Below, piece by piece: positions 10,930 to 25,618 of a stretch of 64,000 nucleotides of DNA. This stretch comes from Caprella mutica (taxonomy: Eukaryota > Arthropoda > Malacostraca > Amphipoda > Caprellidae). Made by a program: the position numbers and the translations under genes. The DNA lies in assembly GCA_947561585.1 (NCBI GenBank), contig CANNZV010003141.1:1-64000 (forward strand), written 5' to 3'. Position 1 is the first letter of the stretch. The number at the start of each line of letters is the position of its first letter. Below the pieces are notes generated by a model. That model worked only from the letters and a program-made list of their open reading frames with translations. It was not told where the DNA came from and made no database searches.

Positions 10930-11370
10930 ATAGTAACTATAGCGTTACTCAGTATAGTAACTATAGCGTTACTCAGTATAGTAACTATAGCGTTACTCAG
11001 TATAGTAACTATAGCATTACTCAGTATAGTAACTAAAGTGTTACTCAGTATAGTAACTATAGCGTTACTCAGTATAGTAACTATAGCGTTACTCAGTATA
11101 GTAACTATAGCATTACTCAGTATAGTAACTATAGCGTTACTCAGTATAGTAACTATAGCGTTACTCAGTATAGTAACTATAGCGTTACTCAGTATAGTAA
11201 CTATAGCGTTACTCAGTATAGTAACTATAGCGTTACTCAGTATAGTAACTATAGCATTACTCAGTATAGTAACTATAGCGTTACTCAGTATAGTAACTAT
11301 AGTGTTACTCAGTATAGTAACTATAGCGTTACTCAGTATAGTAACTAAAGTGTTACTCGATATAGTAACT
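10930..11370. repeat. 24-bp minisatellite, right block (about 18 copies)
   Basis: Same unit, orientation and phase as 7921-8712. It is more homogeneous than the left block. The array decays after 11350 into GATATAGTAACTGAAATAC. Confidence 0.95.
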
Positions 11371-11653
11371 GAAATACTGGTAGTAAAATCCGTATATTTT
11401 ATTAGGCGATTGAAAGAAAATAAAAATAAATTAATCGTTTTTTAAGTTTAATCAACTCTCGGGGACTATATAAGATTATAATATGAATAAAAAAAGGATA
11501 ACGTTTTATTAATTTCCAATTTATTCAATTAGCTTCTCCATAAATTGTTTATAAATGAAATTATTGAAAATACAAATGAAAGGAACGGAAATCAATAGTC
11601 ACTTTTATTATGTATAAAATTGAATATTTACTTTTACATCATAAAATTGTCTG

Positions 11654-12433
11654 CAGCTGTCCGCAAAAAAGTAGCCAATTTCTAAGGGATGTAATTTGTA
11701 AACTATTATTGCTAGAAGATTGAAATAGGTTTCATTTTGAAGATAAGAATTCAAAGTTTTAATTCATAATAAATTTACTATTACGTAACTACCACCAGAC
11801 TCAATAAATTTATCAAGACGAAAAACCTTTTTTTATCACATGCTGTATAGAGTGTTAGCATAGGTTCTTGATGGTGTTCCATTTAAAACGGTGTCAAATA
11901 AATGTGTTACATGACATGTTAAGATGAAATGAACAATAGTTTTCTTTATTTATGTCTATACATTTCTCACTGATTTCTTTTTATCATTGATAATTATAGA
12001 TTTCTCTACCCCTGTTAATGATGTTTCTGTCCTTTATACTGTTTTTACATGGCCTGAATTTATTTTTAAATTGTGAACTGTACTGTACACTTATCACGTA
12101 ACGTATAATTTCCTTTAACTTTTATTTTACATAAAAGAGTTCCATATATCTTACATAAAATAGATAAAATGTAGTCATCACGGATCCATTTCTAAACATC
12201 TCCAAAGGATTACTTTTCTCTGCTCCACTGTTAATTGTGCCATTCTTTAGATAATAAACCGCTAATGAAATCAAAGCTCTGCAGATGTGCCTTTGTACCC
12301 TCTTAAGTGTGAATGATATTAAAGTAAATTTGTGGTTCTCCTCTTCTAAATTATACCTTATTTCAGTCTTCTAGCTACAATAGTTTACAAATTGAAGCCA
12401 TTTTAAATCTGCTACTTTTTTCCGGCCACCCTG
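11654..12433 (-). mobile_element. mariner/Tc1-like relic with inverted ends
   Basis: The right end, read outward on the minus strand, begins CAGGGTGGCCGGAAAAAAGT and is bordered by TA at 12434-12435. The left end has the matching CAGCTGTCCGCAAAAAAGTA at 11654. Homology between the ends continues inward about 90 bp (TTTGTAAACTATT...CTAGAAGA...TGAAATA). On the minus strand near 11800-11840 the string RLDKFIESGG resembles the extreme C-terminus of IS630/mariner-type transposases. In-frame stops and the short length (780 bp) show it is dead. Family assignment is tentative. Confidence 0.55.
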
Positions 12434-12540
12434 TATATGGTATTAAAAAGTAAATATTTTTCTATTTATTTTTACGATAAAATATACACTGTGAATGATA
12501 ATTTATTTAGCCTAAAATATGAAGGTTTAACAGCCTCTAG

Positions 12541-15500
12541 TGTGTATCTCACCACACAGATGAGTATCTAACCACAGAGATGAGTATCTAACCACACAGA
12601 TGAGTAACTAACCACACAGATGAGTATTTAACCACACAGATGAGTAACTAACCACTCAGATGAGTATTTAACCACACAGATGAGTAACTAACCACACAGA
12701 TGAGTATCTAACCACACAGATAAGTATCTAACCACACAGATGAGTAACTAACCACACAAATGAGTATTTAACCACACAGATGAGTAACTAACCACACAGA
12801 TAAGTATTTAACCACACAGATGAGTAACTAACCACTCAGATGAGTAACTAACCACACAGATGAGTATCTAACCACACAGTTGAGTGTCTAACCACACAGA
12901 TGAGTAACTAATCACACAGATGAGTATCTAACCACGCAGATGAGTACCTAACCACACAGATGAGTATCTAACCACTCAGATGAGTATCTAACCACACAGA
13001 TGAGTAACTAACCACACAGTTGAGTATCTAACCACACAGATGAGTATCTAACCACACAGATGAGTATCTAACCACTCAGATGAGTATCTAACCACACAGA
13101 TGAGTATCTAACCACACAGATGAGTATCTAACCACTCAGATGAGTATCTAACCACACAGATGAGTATCTAACCACGCAGATGAGTACCTAACCACACAGA
13201 TGAGTATCTAACCACTCAGATGAGTATCTAACCACACAGATGAGTAACTAACCACACAGATGAGTATCTAACCACACAGATGAGTATCTAACCACACAGA
13301 TGAGTACCTAACCACACAGATGAGTATCTAACCACTCAGATGAGTATCTAACCACACAGATGAGTATCTAACCACACAGATGAGATGAGTAACTAACCAC
13401 TCAGATGAGTATCTAACCACACAGATGAGTATCTAACCACTCAGATGAGTATCTAACCACACAGATGAGTATCTAACCACACAGATGAGTACCTAACCAC
13501 ACAGATGAGTATCTAACCACTCAGATGAGTATCTAACCACACAGATGAGTATCTAACCACACAGATGAGATGAGTAACTAACCACACAGATGAGTAACTA
13601 ACCACACAGATGAGTATCTAACCACACAGATGAGTAACTAACCACACAGATGAGTACCTAACGACACAGATGAGTATCTAACCACACAGATGAGTATCTA
13701 ACCACACAGATGAGTAACTAACCACACTGATGAGTATCTAACCACACGGATGAGTATCTAACCAAAAAGATGAGTATCTAACCACACAGATGAGTATCTA
13801 ACCACACAGATGAGTATCTAACCACACAGATGAGTAACTAACCACACAGATGAGTATCTAACCACACAGATGAGTATCTCACCACGCAGATGAGTACCTA
13901 ACCACACAGATGAGTATCTAACCACACAGATGAGTAACTAACCACACAGATGAGTATCTAACCACACAGATGAGTAACTAACCACACAGATGAGTAACTA
14001 ACCACACAGATGAGTATCTAACCACACAGATGAGTAACTAACCACACAGATGAGTATCTAACCACACAGATGAGTATCTCACCACGCAGATGAGTACCTA
14101 ACCACACAGATGAGTATCTAACCACGCAGATGAGTATCTCACCACACAGATGAGTATCTAACCACACAGATGAGTAACTAACCACACAGATGAGTATCTA
14201 ACCACACAGATGAGTATCTCACCACACAGATGAGTATCTAACCACACAGATGAGTAACTAACCACACAGATGAGTAACTAACCACACAGATGAGTATCCA
14301 ACCACACAGATGAGTATCTAACCACTCAGATGAGTATCTAACCACACAGATGAGTAACTAACCACACAGATGAGTATCTAACCACACAGATGAGTAACTA
14401 ACCACACAGATGAGTATCTAACCACACAGATGAGTAACTAACCACACAGATGAGTATCTAACCACAAAGATGAGTAACTAACCACACAGATGAGTAACTA
14501 ACCACACAGATGAGTATCTAACCACACAGATGAGTAACTAACCACACAGATGAGTAACTAACCACACAGATGAGTATCTAACCACACAGATGAGTATCTA
14601 ACCACACAGATGATTAACTAACCACACAGATGAGTATCTAACCACACAGATGAGTAACTAACCACACAGATGAGTAACTAACCACACAGATGAGTATCTA
14701 ACCACACAGATGAGTATTTAACCACACAGATGAGTAACTAACCACACAGATGAGTAACTAACCACTCAGATGAGTATTTAACCACACAGATGAGTATCTA
14801 ACCACACAGATGAGTAACTAACCACACAGATGAGTATCTAACCACACAGATGAGTAACTAACCACACAGATGAGTATCTAACCTTACAGATGAGTAACTA
14901 ACCACACAGATGAGTATCTAACCACACAGATGAGTAACTAACCACACAGATGAGTAACTAACCACACAGATGAGTAACTAACCACACAGATGAGTATCTA
15001 ACCACACAGATGAGTATCTAACCACACAGATGAGTATCTAACCAAACAGATGAGTAACTAACCACACAGATGAGTATCTAACCACACAGATGAGTAACTA
15101 ACCACACAGATGAGTAACTAACCACACAGATGAGTATCTAACCACACAGATGAGTATCTAACCACACAGATGAGTAACTAACCACACAGATGAGTATCTA
15201 ACCACACAGATGAGTATCTAACCACACAGATGAGTATCTAACCACACAGATGAGTATTTAACCACACAGATGAGTATCTAACCACACAGATGAGTAACTA
15301 ACCACACAGATGAGTATCTAACCACACAGATGAGTAACTAACCACACAGATGAGTATCTAACCACACAGATGAGATGAGTAACTAACCACACAGATGAGT
15401 AACTAACCACACAGATGAGTATCTAACCACACAGATGAGTAACTAACCACACAGATGAGTACCTAACGACACAGATGAGTATCTAACCACACAGATGAGT

Positions 15501-18500
15501 ATCTAACCACACAGATGAGTAACTAACCACACAGATGAGTATCTAACCACACGGATGAGTATCTAACCAAAAAGATGAGTATCTAACCACACAGATGAGT
15601 ATCTAACCACACAGATGAGTATCTAACCACACAGATGAGTAACTAACCACACAGATGAGTATCTAACCACACAGATGAGTATCTCACCACGCAGATGAGT
15701 ACCTAACCACACAGATGAGTATCTAACCACACAGATGAGTAACTAACCACACAGATGAGTATCTAACCACACAGATGAGTAACTAACCACACAGATGAGT
15801 AACTAACCACACAGATGAGTATCTAACCACACAGATGAGTAACTAACCACACAGATGAGTATCTAACCACACAGATGAGTAACTAACCACACAGATGAGT
15901 AACTAACCACACAGATGAGTATCTAACCACACAGATGAGTATCTAACCACACAGATGATTAACTAACCACACAGATGAGTATCTAACCACACAGATGAGT
16001 AACTAACCACACAGATGAGTAACTAACCACACAGATGAGTATCTAACCACACAGATGAGTATTTAACCACACAGATGAGTAACTAACCACACAGATGAGT
16101 AACTAACCACTCAGATGAGTATTTAACCACACAGATGAGTATCTAACCACACAGATGAGTAACTAACCACACAGATGAGTATCTAACCACACAGATGAGT
16201 AACTAACCACACAGATGAGTATCTAACCTTACAGATGAGTAACTAACCACACAGATGAGTATCTAACCACACAGATGAGTAACTAACCACACAGATGAGT
16301 AACTAACCACACAGATGAGTAACTAACCACACAGATGAGTATCTAACCACACAGATGAGTATCTAACCACACAGATGAGTATCTAACCAAACAGATGAGT
16401 ATCTAACCACACAGATGAGTAACTAACCACACAGATGAGTATCTAACCACACAGATGAGTATCTAACCACACAGATGAGTATCTAACCACACAGATGAGT
16501 ATTTAACCACACAGATGAGTATCTAACCACACAGATGAGTAACTAACCACACAGATGAGTATCTAACCACACAGATGAGTAACTAACCACACAGATGAGT
16601 ATCTAACCACACAGATGAGTAACTAACCACACAGATGAGTATCTAACCACACAGATGAGTAACTAACCACACAGATGAGTATCTAACCACACAGATGAGT
16701 AACTAACCACACAGATGAGTAACTAACCACACAGATGAGTAACTAACCACACAGATGAGTATCTAACCACACAGATGAGTATCTAACCACACAGATGAGT
16801 ATCTAACCACACAGATGAGTATTTAACCACACAGATGAGTATCTAACCACACAGATGAGTAACTAACCACACAGATGAGTATCTAACCACACAGATGAGT
16901 AACTAACCACACAGATGAGTATCTAACCACACAGATGAGTAACTAACCACACAGATGAGTATCTAACCACACAGATGAGTATCTAACCACACAGATGAGT
17001 ATTTAACCACACAGATGAGTAACTAACCACACAGATGAGTAACTAACCACACAGATGAGTAACTAACCACACAGATGAGTAACTAACCACACAGATGAGT
17101 ATCTAACCACACAGATGAGTATCTAACCACACAGATGAGTATCTAACCACACAGATGAGTATTTAACCACACAGATGAGTATCTAACCACACAGATGAGT
17201 AACTAACCACACAGATGAGTATCTAACCACACAGATGAGTAACTAACCACACAGATGAGTATCTAACCACACAGATGAGTAACTAACAACACAGATGAGT
17301 ATTTAACCACACAGATGAGTAACTAACCACACAGATGAGTATCTAACCACACAGATGAGTATCTAACCACACAGATGAGTATCTAACCACACAGATGAGT
17401 ATCTAACCACACAGATGAGTATCTAACCACACAGTTGAGTATCTAACCACACAGATGAGTAACTAACCACACAGATGAGTATTTAACCACACAGATGAGT
17501 AACTAACCACACAGATGAGTATCTAACCACACAGATGAGTATCTAACCACACAGATGAGTATCTAACCACACAGTTGAGTATCTAACCACACAGATGAGT
17601 AACTAACCACACAGATGAGTAACTAACCACACAGATGAGTATCTAACCACACAGATGAGTAACTAACCACACAGATGAGTATCTAACCACACAGATGAGT
17701 ATCTAACCACACAGTTGAGTATCTAACCACACAGATGAGTAACTAATCACACAGATGAGTATCTAACCACACAGATGAGTAACTAGCCACACAGATGAGT
17801 ACCTAACGACACAGATGAGTATCTAACCACACAGATGAGTATCTAACCACACAGATGAGTAACTAACCACACAGATGAGTATCTAACCACACGGATGAGT
17901 ATCTAACCAAATAGATGAGTATCTAACCACACAGATGAGTATCTAACCACACAGATGAGTATCTAACCACACAGATGAGTAACTAACCACACAGATGAGT
18001 ATCTAACCACACAGATGAGTATCTCACCACGCAGATGAGTACCTAACCACACAGATGAGTATCTAACCACACAGATGAGTAACTAACCACACAGATGAGT
18101 ATCTAACCACACAGATGAGTAACTAACCACACAGATGAGTAACTAACCACACAGATGAGTATCTAACCACACAGATGAGTAACTAACCACACAGATGAGT
18201 ATCTAACCACACAGATGAGTATCTCACCACGCAGATGAGTACCTAACCACACAGATGAGTATCTAACCACGCAGATGAGTATCTCACCACGCAGATGAGT
18301 ATCTAACCACACAGATGAGTATCTAACCACACAGATGAGTATCTAACCACACAGATGAGTAACTAACCACACAGATGAGTATCTAACCACACAGATGAGT
18401 AACTAACCACACAGATGAGTATCTAACCACACAGATGAGTATCTCACCACACAGATGAGTATCTAACCACACAGATGAGTAACTAACCACACAGATGAGT

Positions 18501-21500
18501 AACTAACCACACAGATGAGTATCCAACCACACAGATGAGTATCTAACCACTCAGATGAGTATCTAACCACACAGATGAGTAACTAACCACACAGATGAGT
18601 ATCTAACCACACAGATGAGTAACTAACCACACAGATGAGTATCTAACCACACAGATGAGTAACTAACCACACAGATGAGTATCTAACCACAAAGATGAGT
18701 AACTAACCACACAGATGAGTAACTAACCACACAGATGAGTATCTAACCACACAGATGAGTAACTAACCACACAGATGAGTAACTAACCACACAGATGAGT
18801 ATCTAACCACACAGATGAGTATCTAACCACACAGATGATTAACTAACCACACAGATGAGTATCTAACCACACAGATGAGTAACTAACCACACAGATGAGT
18901 AACTAACCACACAGATGAGTATCTAACCACACAGATGAGTATTTAACCACACAGATGAGTAACTAACCACACAGATGAGTAACTAACCACTCAGATGAGT
19001 ATTTAACCACACAGATGAGTATCTAACCACACAGATGAGTAACTAACCACACAGATGAGTATCTAACCACACAGATGAGTAACTAACCACACAGATGAGT
19101 ATCTAACCTTACAGATGAGTAACTAACCACACAGATGAGTATCTAACCACACAGATGAGTAACTAACCACACAGATGAGTAACTAACCACACAGATGAGT
19201 AACTAACCACACAGATGAGTATCTAACCACACAGATGAGTATCTAACCACACAGATGAGTATCTAACCAAACAGATGAGTAACTAACCACACAGATGAGT
19301 ATCTAACCACACAGATGAGTAACTAACCACACAGATGAGTAACTAACCACACAGATGAGTATCTAACCACACAGATGAGTATCTAACCACACAGATGAGT
19401 AACTAACCACACAGATGAGTATCTAACCACACAGATGAGTATCTAACCACACAGATGAGTATCTAACCACACAGATGAGTATTTAACCACACAGATGAGT
19501 ATCTAACCACACAGATGAGTAACTAACCACACAGATGAGTATCTAACCACACAGATGAGTAACTAACCACACAGATGAGTATCTAACCACACAGATGAGA
19601 TGAGTAACTAACCACACAGATGAGTAACTAACCACACAGATGAGTATCTAACCACACAGATGAGTAACTAACCACACAGATGAGTACCTAACGACACAGA
19701 TGAGTATCTAACCACACAGATGAGTATCTAACCACACAGATGAGTAACTAACCACACAGATGAGTATCTAACCACACGGATGAGTATCTAACCAAAAAGA
19801 TGAGTATCTAACCACACAGATGAGTATCTAACCACACAGATGAGTATCTAACCACACAGATGAGTAACTAACCACACAGATGAGTATCTAACCACACAGA
19901 TGAGTATCTCACCACGCAGATGAGTACCTAACCACACAGATGAGTATCTAACCACACAGATGAGTAACTAACCACACAGATGAGTATCTAACCACACAGA
20001 TGAGTAACTAACCACACAGATGAGTAACTAACCACACAGATGAGTATCTAACCACACAGATGAGTAACTAACCACACAGATGAGTATCTAACCACACAGA
20101 TGAGTAACTAACCACACAGATGAGTAACTAACCACACAGATGAGTATCTAACCACACAGATGAGTATCTAACCACACAGATGATTAACTAACCACACAGA
20201 TGAGTATCTAACCACACAGATGAGTAACTAACCACACAGATGAGTAACTAACCACACAGATGAGTATCTAACCACACAGATGAGTATTTAACCACACAGA
20301 TGAGTAACTAACCACACAGATGAGTAACTAACCACTCAGATGAGTATTTAACCACACAGATGAGTATCTAACCACACAGATGAGTAACTAACCACACAGA
20401 TGAGTATCTAACCACACAGATGAGTAACTAACCACACAGATGAGTATCTAACCTTACAGATGAGTAACTAACCACACAGATGAGTATCTAACCACACAGA
20501 TGAGTAACTAACCACACAGATGAGTAACTAACCACACAGATGAGTAACTAACCACACAGATGAGTATCTAACCACACAGATGAGTATCTAACCACACAGA
20601 TGAGTATCTAACCAAACAGATGAGTATCTAACCACACAGATGAGTAACTAACCACACAGATGAGTATCTAACCACACAGATGAGTATCTAACCACACAGA
20701 TGAGTATCTAACCACACAGATGAGTATTTAACCACACAGATGAGTATCTAACCACACAGATGAGTAACTAACCACACAGATGAGTATCTAACCACACAGA
20801 TGAGTAACTAACCACACAGATGAGTATCTAACCACACAGATGAGTAACTAACCACACAGATGAGTATCTAACCACACAGATGAGTAACTAACCACACAGA
20901 TGAGTATCTAACCACACAGATGAGTAACTAACCACACAGATGAGTAACTAACCACACAGATGAGTAACTAACCACACAGATGAGTATCTAACCACACAGA
21001 TGAGTATCTAACCACACAGATGAGTATCTAACCACACAGATGAGTATTTAACCACACAGATGAGTATCTAACCACACAGATGAGTAACTAACCACACAGA
21101 TGAGTATCTAACCACACAGATGAGTAACTAACCACACAGATGAGTATCTAACCACACAGATGAGTAACTAACCACACAGATGAGTATCTAACCACACAGA
21201 TGAGTATCTAACCACACAGATGAGTATTTAACCACACAGATGAGTAACTAACCACACAGATGAGTAACTAACCACACAGATGAGTAACTAACCACACAGA
21301 TGAGTAACTAACCACACAGATGAGTATCTAACCACACAGATGAGTATCTAACCACACAGATGAGTATCTAACCACACAGATGAGTATTTAACCACACAGA
21401 TGAGTATCTAACCACACAGATGAGTAACTAACCACACAGATGAGTATCTAACCACACAGATGAGTAACTAACCACACAGATGAGTATCTAACCACACAGA

Positions 21501-22513
21501 TGAGTAACTAACAACACAGATGAGTATTTAACCACACAGATGAGTAACTAACCACACAGATGAGTATCTAACCACACAGATGAGTATCTAACCACACAGA
21601 TGAGTATCTAACCACACAGATGAGTATCTAACCACACAGATGAGTATCTAACCACACAGTTGAGTATCTAACCACACAGATGAGTAACTAACCACACAGA
21701 TGAGTATTTAACCACACAGATGAGTAACTAACCACACAGATGAGTATCTAACCACACAGATGAGTATCTAACCACACAGATGAGTATCTAACCACACAGT
21801 TGAGTATCTAACCACACAGATGAGTAACTAACCACACAGATGAGTAACTAACCACACAGATGAGTATCTAACCACACAGATGAGTAACTAACCACACAGA
21901 TGAGTATCTAACCACACAGATGAGTATCTAACCACACAGTTGAGTATCTAACCACACAGATGAGTAACTAATCACACAGATGAGTATCTAACCACACAGA
22001 TGAGTAACTAGCCACACAGATGAGTATCTAACCACACAGATGAGTATCTAACGACACAGATGAGTATTTAACCACACAGATGAGTATTTAACCACACAGA
22101 TGAGTAACTAACCACACAGATGAGTAACTAACCACACAGATGAGTAACTAACCACACAGATGAGTATCTAACCACACAGATGAGTAACTAACCACACAGA
22201 TGAGTAACTAACCACACAGATGAGTATCTAACCACACAGATGAGTAACTAACCACACAGATGAGTATCCAACCACACAGATGAGTATCTAACCACACAGT
22301 TGAGTAACTAATCACACAGATGAGTAACTAGCCACACAGATGAGTATCTAACCACACAGATGAGTATCTAACCACACAGATGAGTATTTAACCACACAGA
22401 TGAGTAACTAACCACACAGATGAGTAACTAACCACACAGATGAGTAACTAACCACACAGATGAGTATCTAACCACACAGATGAGTATCTAACCACACAGA
22501 TGAGTATCTAACC
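12541..22513. repeat. 10-kb satellite of a 20-bp unit with higher-order structure
   Basis: About 498 units of ACAGATGAGTATCTAACCAC occur in strict 20-bp phase. Two main unit types alternate irregularly, TGAGTATCTA and TGAGTAACTA, with rarer types (TATTTA, TACCTA, ACGACA, CTCAGA). Five-base slips (GATGAGATGAGT) occur at about 13381, 13565, 15371 and 19597. All frames contain stops, so no reading frame spans it. Rare private variants recur at fixed distances: TGATTAAC at 14611, 15956, 18836 and 20181; ACCTTAC at 14881, 16226, 19106 and 20451; ACCAAAC at 15041, 16386, 19266 and 20611. The spacings are 4,225 and 1,345 bp, indicating nested segmental duplication inside the array. Confidence 0.97.
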
Positions 22514-22620
22514 ATCAAAGTGTATTCACTCCATTTATTAACGTGGTCACGTGTTCTAACAATACGAAATCAAGAGACACGGACAGTGGATAGAGATATC
22601 CGTGGAGTTTGACTTTATGA

Positions 22621-23090
22621 GCTACTGCAGCTAGACGAGTGAGGGACGACATTCTCTGCTGTCAAACTACTGACGTGAGAGGAACGATATTCTCTGCCTT
22701 CGAACTACTGACGTGAGAGTGACGACGTTCTCTGCCGTCAAACTACTGACGAGAGAGGAACGATATTCTCTGCCTTCGAACTACTGACGTGAGAGTGACG
22801 ACGTTCTCTGCCGTCAAACTACTGACGTGAGAGGAACGAAATTCTCTGCCGTCGAACTACTGACGTGAGAGGGACGACATTCTCTGCCGTCAAGAAATTC
22901 TGACGTGTGTGGGTCGACATTCTCTGCCGTCGAACTACTGACGTGAGAGGAACGATATTCTCTGCCTTCGAACTACTGACGTGAGAGTGACGACGTTCTC
23001 TGCCGTCAAACTACTGACGTGAGAGGAACGACATTCTCTGCCGTCAAGAAATTCTGACGTGTGTGAGTCGACATTCTCTGCCGTCGAACT
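22621..23090. repeat. 38-bp minisatellite (about 12 copies)
   Basis: The unit runs ACTACTGACGTGAGAGGAAC, GATATTCTCT, GCCTTCGA. It adjoins the 20-bp satellite after about 100 bp of unique DNA. Alternating subtypes (GGAACGATATT, GTGACGACGTT, and AAATTCTGACGTGTGTGGGT) form a higher-order pattern, e.g. the last subtype at about 22895 and 23049. Confidence 0.9.
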
Positions 23091-23211
23091 GCCAAGGCGC
23101 CATCAATCTGAGTCCAGAGACCGGAAGAGGCCACTACATTTACGACTGGGGAGACTTTATGTAACGGCCTGGTAATGGATTGCTGCAGATGTAACGTAAC
23201 AGAGGAGATGT

Positions 23212-24726
23212 AGAGAAAAGAGTCACTGTGATGATGTACTATCAGAGAAAAGAGTCACTGTGATGATGTACTATCAGAGAAAAGAGTCACTGTGATGATG
23301 TACTATCCGAGAAAAGAGTCACTGTGATGATGTACTATCAGAGAAAAGAGTCACTGTGATGATGTACTGTCAGAGAAAAGAGTCACTGTGATGATGTACT
23401 ATCAGAGAAAAGAGTCACTGTGATGATGTACTATCAGAGAAAAGAGTCACTGTGATGATGTACTATCAGAGAAAAGAGTCACTGTGATGATGTACTATCA
23501 GAGAAAAGAGTCACTGTGATGATGTACTATCAGAGAAAAGAGTCACTGTGATGATGTACTATCAGAGAAAAGAGTCACTGTGATGATGTACTATCAGAGA
23601 AAAGAGTCACTGTGATGATGTACTATCAGAGAAAAGAGTCACTGTGATGATGTACTATCAGAGAAAAGAGTCACTGTGATGATGTACTATCAGAGAAAAG
23701 AGTCACTGTGATGATGTACTATCAGAGAAAAGAGTCACTGTGATGATGTACTATCAGAGAAAAGAGTCACTGTGATGATGTACTATCAGAGAAAAGAGTC
23801 ACTGTGATGATGTACTATCAGAGAAAAGAGTCACTGTGATGATGTACTATCAGAGAAAAGAGTCACTGTGATGATGTACTATCAGAGAAAAGAGTCACTG
23901 TGATGATGTACTATCAGAGAAAAGAGTCACTGTGATGATGTACTATCAGAGAAAAGAGTCACTGTGATGATGTACTATCAGAGAAAAGAGTCACTGTGAT
24001 GATGTACTATCAGAGAAAAGAGACACTGTGATGATGTACTATCAGAGAAAAGAGTCACTGTGATGATGTACTATCAGAGAAAAGAGTCACTGTGATGATG
24101 TACTATCAGAGAAAAGAGTCTCTGTGATGATGTACTATCAGAGAAAAGAGTCACTGTGATGATGTACTATCAGAGAAAAGAGTCACTGTGATGATGTACT
24201 ATCAGAGAAAAGAGTCACTGTGATGATGTACTATCAGAGAAAAGAGTCACTGTGATGATGTACTATCAGAGAAAAGAGTCACTGTGATGATGTACTATCA
24301 GAGAAAAGAGTCACTGTGATGATGTACTATCAGAGAAAAGAGTCACTGTGATGATGTACTATCAGAGAAAAGAGTCACTGTGATGATGTACTATCAGAGA
24401 AAAGAGTCACTGTGATGATGTACTATCAGAGAAAAGAGTCACTGTGATGATGTACTATCAGAGAAAAGAGTCACTGTGATGATGTACTATCAGAGAAAAG
24501 AGTCACTGTGATGATGTACTGTCAGAGAAAAGAGTCACTGTGATGATGTACTATCAGAGAAAAGAGTCACTGTGATGATGTACTATCAGAGAAAAGAGTC
24601 ACTGTGATGATGTACTATCAGAGAAAAGAGTCACTGTGATGATGTACTATCAGAGAAAAGAGTCACTGTGATGATGTACTATCAGAGAAAAGAGTCACTG
24701 TGATGATGTACTATCAGAGAAAAAGT
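23212..24726. repeat. 32-bp minisatellite, about 47 nearly identical copies
   Basis: The unit is AGAGAAAAGAGTCACTGTGA plus TGATGTACTATC. Across 1.5 kb only a handful of substitutions are visible (ATCCGAG about 23307, GTACTGTC about 23368 and 24518, GAGACAC about 24021, GTCTCTG about 24119), far fewer than in the other arrays. This indicates very recent expansion or homogenisation. Confidence 0.97.
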
Positions 24727-25533
24727 CATTTCCCAATCACAGTTCTCTAATTTCTTAATATTTAATTTCAAACCATACAAATTTCTCATCGTGCGTCCAG
24801 ACTATTTTATTTAAATGTTACAAGCATTGCAATTAACAAACTTTCTTTTTGTGAATTACTAAACTGTGAATTAATCCTCAGGTACCCAGTTTTCATCATA
24901 CTTTAGTTAACTAACGAGTAGAGTATAGGTCCATTGTATCTCTTTTGTTCTTTTCATAGCAGAGATGGGCTTTGTCAGCCACTGACATCAATTAATATTC
25001 CGTCATATTTGTCGATTGTAATCCGTGGAAGTGGCTCTGGAGGGTCTTCCCCCTCACTCCATTTCTTTTAATGTCATCAGATGCCTTAGCGAGATGAATA
25101 ACAGTTGGCAAAATGTTGTTAGGGAGGAAGTTTGTGAGGCATTACGTCAGTGCACCCCTAGCGGAGTGATTTGGCCCCTAAATAAAGCGTCTGGCGTCTT
25201 CTTCCCTCCTCCAAAGGGTCCTTTCAAGTTCACTCCACGGAAGCAGTGGATGTTCTTCCTGTTTGGAGTCTTTCAAAGAGGGTTTGCTTCTTCTCCATTT
25301 ATTTATATTGTCCATAACTTAAAGATTCTGAAAAGAAAGAACCAAAAACAAACAGTTTGTTATTGGTGTGTTGTAATATGTGATATATACAGGGTAGGAG
25401 ATATAAATAGGGTAAAGGAACACTGCAACTTTTTATTCTTTGAACGAAATGAAAATAAACTTATTCCTTAACATCAATAATATAATAATATTGAACTATT
25501 TGATTTATAAAAGCCTTATTAAATTATATAATT
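24727..25533. other. Unique DNA with an unrecognised 148-codon frame
   Basis: A plus-strand frame at 25025-25471 starts with GTG and encodes a peptide with VREEVCEALRQCTPSGVIWP and FKFTPRKQWMFFLFGVFQRG. I do not recognise a family. There is no upstream ATG, visible splice context or conserved motif. It could be an exon, a transposon-derived fragment or chance. Confidence 0.3.
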
Positions 25534-25547
25534 ACGCCATCTAGCGG
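25534..25547 (-). promoter_or_regulatory. CTCF-like motif 1
   Basis: On the minus strand this reads CCGCTAGATGGCGT, matching 13 of 14 positions of the vertebrate core CCASYAGRKGGCRS if A/G is allowed at position 3 (established consensus). CTCF is conserved in many arthropods. A second identical copy lies 85 bp to the right. Occupancy is inference. Confidence 0.5.
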
Positions 25548-25618
25548 TGAAAACGTCAATCTCCGTGTGTGCGTTTGTCACGTTTGTGTTCATAATATTT
25601 GTCAGCAAATCTGTAGCA

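Noticed and set aside
12541..22513. CRISPR-like array
   Set aside because: Units are contiguous with no unique spacers of constant size, the host is eukaryotic, and there are no cas genes. It is a satellite.
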